Origin: CAYVMN01 sp043808585
Lineage (GTDB): Bacteria; Desulfobacterota; DSM-4660; Desulfatiglandales; Desulfatiglandaceae
DNA: 28,318 nucleotides
Direction: 5' to 3'
Assembly: GCA_043808585.1 (NCBI GenBank)
Contig: JAZDES010000011.1
Location: 1 to 28,318 of the forward strand
Positions 22,402 to 28,318 of this stretch are shown piece after piece. The stretch's first letter is position 1, and every line of letters begins with the position of its first letter. The position numbers and the translations under genes were made by a program. The notes beneath the pieces are model-generated. The model did not search any database, was not told the origin of the DNA, and saw only the letters and a list, made by a program, of their open reading frames with translations.

Positions 22402-23275
22402 GAGCATGACCGCTTACGGAAGGGCGGATTATCGGCTGGGCGACACCCTGTTTGTCGCGGAGATCAGATCACTTAACAATCGTTACCGGGATATCACCCT
22501 GAGAATCCCCAAGAATTATCAACTACTGGAAAATGATCTACGAACTATCATCTCCTCCAAGATCAAGAGGGGACGGGTAGAGGCCTCTATCCAAATGGAA
22601 AAAGCCGGATCTGAGGACCCCTATGACCTTGAACTCAATGTGCCTTTGGTAAATTCTTATTTGAAGATCTTCAATCAACTTGCAGAACAATTTGGCCTTG
22701 ATCACGGCGTCAAGGCAGATGCCCTTTGCCAGATGAAGGATGTGATTATTGTCAAACCGCGAGAGGTGGAGCTGGAAGAGGTAAGCCCAGGCTTCCAGGG
22801 GGCCTTGAGAAAGGCCCTAGACTCCCTTGAGCTCATGAGGACCAAGGAAGGTGAAGCGATTGAGGCCGATTTTGAAAAAAGGCTCGACCTGTTTGAACAG
22901 TATCTCAATCAGGTGGAAGAACGGGCCCCCTATCTGGCTGAAGAATACCGAAATAGGCTCAAGGAGAACATCCATAGGATCTTGGGAGATGTAAATGTGG
23001 ACCAAAATCGGCTCGCACAGGAGGTAGCAATCTTTGCCGATAGGTCGGACATCACAGAGGAAATTGTGCGCATCAAAAGCCATCTGAATCAGTTTCGTGA
23101 CTACTTCGTGGTTGATGACCCCATTGGGAGGAGACTGGATTTCTTGATTCAGGAGATTAACAGGGAAGTAAATACCCTCGGGGTAAAGGCATCTGACTCG
23201 TTAGTTTCCAAGGTTGTTGTGGAAATGAAGGCAGAACTTGAGAAACTGAGGGAGCAGGCCCAAAACCTGGAATGA
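22394..23275 (+). CDS. yicC: YicC family protein (endoribonuclease-like)
   Basis: This 293-residue protein is of the YicC/YloC family, whose E. coli member has been linked to RNA turnover. The N-terminal domain starts FRSMTAYGRADYRLG and runs to EIRSLNNRYRDITLRIPKNY. The C-terminal DUF1732 domain includes VDQNRLAQEVAIFADRSDITEEIVRIKSHL and GRRLDFLIQEINREVNTLGVKASD, both strongly conserved. I take the TTG at 22394, because family members carry a few residues before SMTxYG and the ATG at 22406 is too close to AGGAG. The order yicC, remA, gmk is a common arrangement. Confidence 0.92.
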   Translation: MFRSMTAYGRADYRLGDTLFVAEIRSLNNRYRDITLRIPKNYQLLENDLRTIISSKIKRGRVEASIQMEKAGSEDPYDLELNVPLVNSYLKIFNQLAEQFGLDHGVKADALCQMKDVIIVKPREVELEEVSPGFQGALRKALDSLELMRTKEGEAIEADFEKRLDLFEQYLNQVEERAPYLAEEYRNRLKENIHRILGDVNVDQNRLAQEVAIFADRSDITEEIVRIKSHLNQFRDYFVVDDPIGRRLDFLIQEINREVNTLGVKASDSLVSKVVVEMKAELEKLREQAQNLE

Positions 23276-23289
23276 AAGGAGATTTGTCC

Positions 23290-23562
23290 ATGAGTCCCAA
23301 ACTCGTAAATATCGGTTTTGGAAATTCCGTCGTCTCCAGACGCGTCATTGCCATTATCTCTCCAAATGCCGCTCCCATCAGGCGATTGCGTGATGAGGCG
23401 AGGGAGGAAAAACGACTGATAGATGCCACCCAGGGAAGGCGCACCAGGTCTGTCCTTATCACTGACAGCAATCATGTAATTCTGTCGGCCATTCAATCAG
23501 AAACCATTGCCCAGCGCTTCAGTCCAGAGGGCGCCCTGAGCGCTGAAGACCTGGAAGACTAA
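23290..23562 (+). CDS. RemA-like DUF370 regulatory protein
   Basis: This small 90-residue protein is of the DUF370 family. Its Bacillus member RemA is a DNA-binding regulator of matrix genes. The N-terminal VNIGFGNSVVSRRVIAIISPNAAPIRRL and the following basic stretch, then TRSVLITDSNHVILSAIQSETIAQRF, match the family well. The ATG at 23290 has AAAGGAG 8 bases upstream and is preferred over one six codons earlier that overlaps yicC. Its target in this organism is unknown. The gmk start follows 1 base after its stop codon. Confidence 0.9.
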   Translation: MSPKLVNIGFGNSVVSRRVIAIISPNAAPIRRLRDEAREEKRLIDATQGRRTRSVLITDSNHVILSAIQSETIAQRFSPEGALSAEDLED

Positions 23563-23563
23563 G

Positions 23564-24169
23564 GTGGCGGGCCTACTCTTTGTCTTTTCTGCACCATCTG
23601 GTGCGGGCAAGTCAACCATCGTAAAAGCCCTCAGAAAGGGCATAGGGGGCTTCGCCTATTCTATTTCCCATACTACCCGCAAGGCCCGGGGTAACGAAAA
23701 GGATGGAGTGGATTACCATTTTGTGGAACGTTGGACCTTCAAAGAGATGGCAGATAAGGGGGCCTTTGTGGAGTGGGCCACGGTCTATAATGATCTTTAT
23801 GGGACCTCTCTTTCGAGCGTTGTGGAACAAATAGCCACGGGACACGATATACTTCTGGATGTGGACCCTCAGGGGGCGAAGAACATAAAGAGGCGATTTG
23901 AGGACACGGTACTCGTCTATGTGCTGCCTCCCTCTCTGGAGATCCTTGAGAAGAGGCTCAGGGAAAGGAATGCTGATAAGGAGGGCGTGATAGAACATAG
24001 ACTCAAGGAGGCATCGCGGGAAATTAAGGAATGCGTCTGGTATGATTATGTTATCATCAATGACCACCTTGAAAGGGCCGTCGAAGAGGCAAGGTCCATT
24101 GTCATATCCGAGCGATGCAGAACCGTCAGGAGATTAGCAGGCATTAAGGGTATTTTTGATTTATCATGA
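23564..24169 (+). CDS. gmk: Guanylate kinase
   Basis: This enzyme phosphorylates GMP to GDP with ATP, an essential step of purine nucleotide metabolism. The 201-residue protein has the Walker A loop APSGAGKST at residues 10-18, the GMP-binding SHTTRKARGNEKDGVDYHFV (about 35-54), EWATVYNDLYGTS, and the LLDVDPQGAKNIKR stretch with the catalytic lid following. The start is GTG at 23564; the aspartate-rich C-terminal part is normal. It overlaps the next gene by 4 bases (ATGA), so the two are coupled. Confidence 0.95.
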   Translation: MAGLLFVFSAPSGAGKSTIVKALRKGIGGFAYSISHTTRKARGNEKDGVDYHFVERWTFKEMADKGAFVEWATVYNDLYGTSLSSVVEQIATGHDILLDVDPQGAKNIKRRFEDTVLVYVLPPSLEILEKRLRERNADKEGVIEHRLKEASREIKECVWYDYVIINDHLERAVEEARSIVISERCRTVRRLAGIKGIFDLS

Positions 24170-24978
24170 AATCCAAGAGGCAAGGCCCAGGCCCACCCGA
24201 GCCCCCCAAGGGCGCTCGCTCTCTCGAGGAGGCATCTTATCTTATCCCCGGCTTTCGGGCAGTTCGGGAGGCCATGACAGGAAGCCGGATAGAGATCGAG
24301 GAGCTTTGGATAGCTCAAGGAAAGACCTCCGCCAGGGCAGAGGATCTCCTGGAAATTGCAAGAGAAAAGAACATCACTGTCCGTCCTAAGAAGACCTCTG
24401 AACTCTCAGTTATCTTTCCAGACATGGCCCACCAAGGGGTTGTGGCATTGGCAGGAAGATTTGCCTACACTGAGCTAAATCAGATTATTGAGATCTCCCG
24501 ACAAGGGCAGGACCAGGCCCTCCTGATCGCCGCCGACCACATCACCGATGAAGGGAACCTGGGTGCCCTGGTCCGGACATCGGTATTTTTCGGGGCCCAT
24601 GGCCTGATCATACCCAAAGACCGTTCCGCCAGGGTAACTTCAAAGGTGATTAAGCGCTCTTCAGGGGCCTGTATATATATGCCTATTGCCAGGATGGTAA
24701 ATCTGGGAAGGGCACTGGACCTCTTAGATGGAAAAGGGTTTTGGATCATAGGCACAGCCACCGATGCCCCGGAGACCGTTTATCAATTTGACTGGAATCG
24801 AGACCTTGTCCTGGTCCTGGGGAATGAAGAGCGAGGCCTGAGCCATTCTGTGCTGAAACGCTGCCACCAGGTAGTCGGCATCCCTTCAAAGGGAAATATG
24901 GGATCGCTGAATGTCTCGGTCGCCGGAGGGATTTTTCTCTCAGAGATAGTCCGGCAGAGAAATCTGGCAAAGGCATGA
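24166..24978 (+). CDS. rlmB: SpoU/TrmH-family RNA 2'-O-methyltransferase (RlmB-like)
   Basis: This 270-residue SPOUT methyltransferase probably methylates the 2'-OH of a 23S rRNA guanosine. The N-terminal substrate-binding domain (about 25-100) has IPGFRAVREAM. The trefoil-knot domain shows the three SpoU motifs: DHITDEGNLGALVRTSVFFGAHG (motif 1), LVLGNEERGLS (motif 2) and IPSKGNMGSLNVSVAGGIFLSEIVRQR (motif 3). The assignment to RlmB rather than another SpoU member rests on domain layout and is less certain than the family. The first 20 residues are proline- and basic-rich and probably disordered. It faces the 3' end of maf 16 bp away. Confidence 0.88.
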   Translation: MKSKRQGPGPPEPPKGARSLEEASYLIPGFRAVREAMTGSRIEIEELWIAQGKTSARAEDLLEIAREKNITVRPKKTSELSVIFPDMAHQGVVALAGRFAYTELNQIIEISRQGQDQALLIAADHITDEGNLGALVRTSVFFGAHGLIIPKDRSARVTSKVIKRSSGACIYMPIARMVNLGRALDLLDGKGFWIIGTATDAPETVYQFDWNRDLVLVLGNEERGLSHSVLKRCHQVVGIPSKGNMGSLNVSVAGGIFLSEIVRQRNLAKA

Positions 24979-24992
24979 GGGTGATTTCAGGG

Positions 24993-25036
24993 GGTTACGA
25001 GACAAGACTATCGTTTTCCGGAATATGGGGTTTATG
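24993..25036 (+). repeat. Dispersed repeat, copy 2 (overlaps the 3' end of maf)
   Basis: This 44-bp segment starts GGTTACGAGACAA and contains TTTTCCGGAATATGGG. It is about 80 percent identical to 13278-13322. It covers the maf stop codon and about the last 13 codons on the other strand. Confidence 0.55.
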
Positions 25037-25642
25037 GGGAAAGGGAAAGCCATCAATGGCCCCCACCGAAACAAGGGCCTCTACGAGGGCACATATGGGA
25101 AGGCCAACCACATTGGTATACGACCCTTCGATACGTCTAACCATGAAGGCGCCAATCCCCTGGATCGCATAACTTCCAGCCTTACCAAAAGGCTCATCTG
25201 TTTTGATGTAGGCATCTATCTCCTGTCTGGTCAAATCCTTGATACTTACCACTGTTGTGACCGCCTCACGATGTGCCACCGCAGCCAGAGGATTCAGGAT
25301 GCAGAGCCCGGTAATTACCTCATGCTCTCTGCCGCTCAGGAGCGAAAGCATGCGCCTTGCATCGTCCCTGTCTCTTGGCTTGCCAAGTATTTCCTTGTCA
25401 ACGACAACCACGGTATCGGCGCCGAGTATCCAGGCCCTCCTAGCCCTTGGTGAGACCTGAGACGCCTTCCTCTCAGCCAGAATTTGGCATACCTCTCCAG
25501 GGAGACCACTTAGAGATTCCTCTTCGATGTGGCTCTCTATCGATCTGGATGGTAGACCTGCCTGGGCCAACAACCTCTTCCTCCTGGGAGAGGCAGATGC
25601 CAGGATTAAAGGAGATAGCTCACTGATTTGGGGAAGGCTCAT
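24995..25642 (-). CDS. maf: Maf family nucleoside triphosphate pyrophosphatase
   Basis: This house-cleaning enzyme hydrolyses non-canonical or modified nucleoside triphosphates. The 215-residue product starts with LSPLILASASPRRKRLLAQAGL (conserved SPRR substrate loop). It continues with ILGADTVVVVDKEILGKPRD (catalytic aspartate in GADT), LLSGREHEVITGLCI and KTDEPFGKAGSYAIQGIGAFMVRRIEGSYTNVVGLPI. I chose the ATG at 25642, four bases after the tatD stop; a TTG at 25660 would add six residues and overlap tatD. Neither has a clear ribosome binding site. The last ~13 residues (HKPHIPENDSLVS) fall in a dispersed repeat and may be a recent extension. Confidence 0.92.
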   Translation of the reverse strand: MSLPQISELSPLILASASPRRKRLLAQAGLPSRSIESHIEEESLSGLPGEVCQILAERKASQVSPRARRAWILGADTVVVVDKEILGKPRDRDDARRMLSLLSGREHEVITGLCILNPLAAVAHREAVTTVVSIKDLTRQEIDAYIKTDEPFGKAGSYAIQGIGAFMVRRIEGSYTNVVGLPICALVEALVSVGAIDGFPFPHKPHIPENDSLVS

Positions 25643-25646
25643 GACA

Positions 25647-26414
25647 TTATGGGAGACCAAATAGGGCCCGGGCGTTCTCTGAGGTAGCCCTTGCTAGCTC
25701 TTCAAACTCGATATTTCTGAGTCGGGCAATCTCTTGAGCGGTGAAGGTCACAAAAGAGGGCTCGTTCCGCTTACCTCTCTTGGGGACCGGCGCCAGGTAT
25801 GGGCAATCAGTTTCAATGAGCATACGTCCTATCGGGATACCGGCTGCGACATCCCTTACCTGAGAGGCCTTCTTGTAAGTAACGGTACCCGGAATGGAGA
25901 TATAGTAGCCCATCCCGATAAAGGCAGAGGCCAAATCGAGATCTCCAGAAAAACAATGTATCACCCCCTTTTTCTTACCCTTTCCCATCCTGCTAAGAAT
26001 TGCAAGGACCTCTTTGTGGGCCTCACGGTCGTGGATAATGACAGGAAGATTGAGATCTTCTGCCATCTCAAGCTGACGCGAGAAGATCTCCGTCTGATCC
26101 GCAGGGTTGGAATAGCGCCGATAGAAATCAAGGCCGATCTCCCCCCATGCCACAACCTTTCTGTCCAAGGCCATCTCCCCCAGTCTTTCTAAGCTCTTGG
26201 GGTCACACCCGCTGGCGTTATGCGGGTGAAAGGCAATTGCTGCGTAAAGGAAATCATGTTTGCCGGCCAATTCCAATGCATCGCTGGAGCTATCAAGGTC
26301 TATCCCTATGGTAATGATGTGGGTTATGCCCCCCTTTGAAGCCCTTTTAAGGACCTCCTCTCGGTCCTTGTCAAATTCCTGCATGTCCAGGTGGGCGTGG
26401 CTGTCTATCAACAT
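25647..26414 (-). CDS. tatD: TatD family metal-dependent hydrolase/DNase
   Basis: This TIM-barrel metal-dependent hydrolase has 255 residues from the chosen start. Metal ligands in order are the DSHAHLD pair, the glutamate in WGEIGLDFYRR, the histidines in IIHDREAH and VIHCFSG, and the aspartate in IETDCPYLAP. TatD proteins act as 3'-5' exonucleases in DNA repair or turnover. The ATG at 26414 (MLIDSHAHLD) has AAAGGAG 7 bases upstream; the frame extends 20 codons further but that part is not family-like. It overlaps or abuts maf, so the two form an operon. Confidence 0.93.
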   Translation of the reverse strand: MLIDSHAHLDMQEFDKDREEVLKRASKGGITHIITIGIDLDSSSDALELAGKHDFLYAAIAFHPHNASGCDPKSLERLGEMALDRKVVAWGEIGLDFYRRYSNPADQTEIFSRQLEMAEDLNLPVIIHDREAHKEVLAILSRMGKGKKKGVIHCFSGDLDLASAFIGMGYYISIPGTVTYKKASQVRDVAAGIPIGRMLIETDCPYLAPVPKRGKRNEPSFVTFTAQEIARLRNIEFEELARATSENARALFGLP

Positions 26415-26544
26415 AAGGTCTCTCCTTTTCGACCCACATGTCATATCATAAACCCTGAAACAATGGTATCTCAAGACCCTTCAGGCCTTCCCTCTTTATC
26501 TGGCACACGGCAGGTTGTCCAGCACGATTTGTCAAATAATCATG

Positions 26545-26572
26545 TTGAATATTCTCACAAATCCTTTAGAAT
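26545..26572 (+). promoter_or_regulatory. Weak promoter candidate upstream of the PilB-like gene
   Basis: TTGAAT (26545-26550) and TAGAAT (26567-26572) are spaced 16 bp apart. The -10 is one base from consensus; the -35 is weaker. It is the best candidate in the 230-bp tatD/pilB-like divergent gap. Confidence 0.35.
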
Positions 26573-26600
26573 CTGGGAGTTCATCAAACAGCTGAATAGA

Positions 26601-26642
26601 AAATGGTTGAGTATTGATTACTTTTTAACGATTCAACCATTT
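26601..26642. repeat. Inverted repeat upstream of the PilB-like gene
   Basis: AAATGGTTGA (26601-26610) and its complement TCAACCATTT (26633-26642) flank 22 AT-rich bases. It could be an operator or a leader hairpin, because it lies just past the promoter candidate. Confidence 0.45.
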
Positions 26643-26704
26643 AACGAAGTCTGACCAGGCTTCAGCTCGGGTTTAACTCTAAGTTTTTTGAGGCACTTGA
26701 GTCT

Positions 26705-28318
26705 ATGGCTGAAGAAGAAAAATCCCTGAGGAAGCAGCTCGAATATCAGAAAAGGGTGAATAGCATCACCAACAGGATACATTCGGCCCGAGACACAAAT
26801 GACATACTGCTGAACCTTAAGGAGGAGATCCTGAGTCTCTTTGATGCCGACAGGATCACGGTATATGTGCGCGACATCTCCAAGAAGGAGATCGTCTCAA
26901 TGCTAAAGACAGGCGCCGAGGTCAATGAAATTCGAGTCCCGATCGATACTGAGAGCATTGCCGGATACTGCGCTTTTTCGAAAAAGGTTGTCAATGTCAC
27001 CGATGTCCGCAACATCAAAGAACTCAGGGGCATCAGCACTGAATTGAAATTTGACAGAAGCTGGGACCAAAAGACAGGCTACATCACAATCCAGGTCCTT
27101 GCAGCACCCATAATTTGCAGCGAACGCCTCCTCGGAGTCTTGCAGCTGATCAACAAAAAAAATGCGGATAGATTTACAAAGGACGACGAATCCTCTGCCC
27201 TCTATATTGCAAAGGTCCTTGGGGTAGCGTTTTTCAAGAACCAAAGGGCTGCCCAAAAGACGAGACCCACCAAGTTCGACTTCCTCATGACGAACAACAT
27301 CATCAGCGGCAATGATCTCGCAGAGGCCATGTCCCGGGCACGAAAGGCCAAAAAGACCGTAGAATCGGTCCTTATGGCAGATTTCCAAGTCTCCAAGGAG
27401 GATATTGGAAGGTCCCTGTCCCGGTATTACAAGAGCCCTTTTATTTCATTTAATAAAAACATGACCATACCACGAAACCTGATAAAAGGGCTTAAGATAA
27501 GCTATCTCAAGAACAACGTCTTTGTGCCCGTTTCACAATCTGGCGACACGGTAATCGTTGCCATGGAGGACCCAAATTACTTGCCTGCAAGGGATGCCAT
27601 CAAGCGTCCTTTTCCGGCCGCGAAATTCGAGTACTGTGTATCCCTCCGGGAAGACATCTATGAGATCATTGCCCATTTATTCGATGTGAGAGACATCCAA
27701 AAGCTCAAGGGTCCAGGAAGTATCGAGGATATCTTGGGGCAACTTGAATCCGATTACGAAGAGGAAGAAGAGAAAGCCTGGGACGTGGCGGAAGATGACA
27801 GTGCCATTGTCCAGCTCGTCAATAAAATGATAGTTGATGCCTATGACCGGAGGGCATCTGATATCCACTTCGAGCCTCGCCAGGGGAAGGCCGATGCCTT
27901 AATAAGGTTCAGGATAGACGGGGCCTGCCAGCTTTACCAGACCCTTCCCCATACCTATAAACGGGCTGTGGTCTCTCGTCTCAAGATTATGTCAGACCTG
28001 GATATTTCTGAAAGGCGGCTCCCCCAAGACGGCAAAATTAAATTCAAGAAATTTGCTCCCCTGGACATTGAGCTTCGGGTAGCCACTATCCCGACGGCCG
28101 GGCAAAACGAAGATGTGGTTATGCGAATCCTTCCATCCGGCGATCCGGTTCCTCTGGACAGGATGGGTATGAGCGAAAGGAATTATAATGCCTTCGAGGA
28201 AATAATTACAAAGCCCTACGGGATGATCCTGGTGGTTGGCCCCACCGGCAGCGGCAAGACCACCACCCTGCACTCGGCCTTGAAGCATATAAACAGGCCG
28301 GAAACCAAGATATGGACG
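26705..28318 (+). CDS. GAF-domain PilB/GspE-type assembly ATPase (3' end missing)
   Basis: A frame of 538 codons stays open to the right edge. It begins with a short coiled stretch (AEEEKSLRKQLEYQKRVNSI). A GAF-like domain (about 20-175) follows, with LSLFDADRITVYVRD, IRVPIDTESIAGYCAF and LLGVLQLINKK. Next comes an MshEN-like N-terminal ATPase domain (about 190-345), an acidic linker, and the secretion-ATPase core with ASDIHFEPR, IRFRIDG and RLPQDGKI. Walker A (GPTGSGKT) is at residues 512-519, just before the edge. Such ATPases drive type IV pilus extension or type II secretion; the GAF domain suggests a bound ligand or signal controls it. The ATG at 26705 is the first in-frame start; its ribosome binding site is weak and the frame is open to 26645, so the true start may differ. 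Confidence 0.9.
   Translation, partial: MAEEEKSLRKQLEYQKRVNSITNRIHSARDTNDILLNLKEEILSLFDADRITVYVRDISKKEIVSMLKTGAEVNEIRVPIDTESIAGYCAFSKKVVNVTDVRNIKELRGISTELKFDRSWDQKTGYITIQVLAAPIICSERLLGVLQLINKKNADRFTKDDESSALYIAKVLGVAFFKNQRAAQKTRPTKFDFLMTNNIISGNDLAEAMSRARKAKKTVESVLMADFQVSKEDIGRSLSRYYKSPFISFNKNMTIPRNLIKGLKISYLKNNVFVPVSQSGDTVIVAMEDPNYLPARDAIKRPFPAAKFEYCVSLREDIYEIIAHLFDVRDIQKLKGPGSIEDILGQLESDYEEEEEKAWDVAEDDSAIVQLVNKMIVDAYDRRASDIHFEPRQGKADALIRFRIDGACQLYQTLPHTYKRAVVSRLKIMSDLDISERRLPQDGKIKFKKFAPLDIELRVATIPTAGQNEDVVMRILPSGDPVPLDRMGMSERNYNAFEEIITKPYGMILVVGPTGSGKTTTLHSALKHINRPETKIWT

Overview
The window reads as a chromosomal segment of a dissimilatory sulfate-reducing bacterium, most likely a member of the Desulfobacterota. 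The clearest evidence is the cluster at the left end: sulfate adenylyltransferase (sat), APS reductase (aprB, aprA) and the start of qmoA, all on the minus strand and in the order usual for sulfate reducers of this group. Base composition looks even across the window. I see no prophage, conjugative element, CRISPR array, rRNA or tRNA.

Layout. 1-4180 (minus): the sulfate activation and reduction block, with an intrinsic terminator between sat and aprB and a strong stem-loop between aprA and qmoA. The sat promoter is near-consensus and is overlapped by a palindrome resembling the HcpR (CRP/FNR family) operator. 4180-6620 (plus): a candidate 54-residue small protein, an RNase Z-like metallo-beta-lactamase-fold hydrolase, and a molybdopterin-binding-domain protein ending in a four-cysteine cluster. 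6620-6935: a 294-bp non-coding element with long inverted repeats and a perfect 8-bp target duplication, interpreted as an IS66-type MITE. 6934-10894 (minus): NicO/UreH-like metal permease, lipoprotein, RimO and polyprenyl diphosphate synthase. 11048-12753: exonuclease III (plus) facing endonuclease III (minus), a pair of base-excision repair enzymes. 12754-13369: a gene-poor gap holding a second, 96-bp MITE with its own 8-bp duplication.

13370-17585 (plus) is the most unusual locus. It holds an AMMECR1-domain protein, a large polytopic membrane protein with a central spermidine-synthase-like fold, and an AmmeMemoRadiSam-type radical SAM enzyme with a Tat-like leader. The Memo partner is absent here and the membrane protein sits in its place. 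All three proteins carry membrane or export signals, so a membrane-associated version of this uncharacterised system is possible.

17601-20407 (minus): TrkA-TrkH potassium uptake, translationally coupled. 20697-24978 (plus): a long run of heptose-7-phosphate kinase (LPS core), a DUF4416 protein, YicC, RemA-like DUF370, guanylate kinase and a SpoU/TrmH rRNA methyltransferase, most of them overlapping or a few bases apart. 24995-26414 (minus): TatD nuclease and Maf pyrophosphatase. 26705 to the end (plus): a GAF-domain PilB/GspE-type ATPase cut by the window edge just after its Walker A motif.

Start codons were chosen by ribosome binding site and family alignment. Several are GTG or TTG, and the uncertain ones are flagged. 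All family assignments rest on motif recognition in the translated sequence; no search was run.
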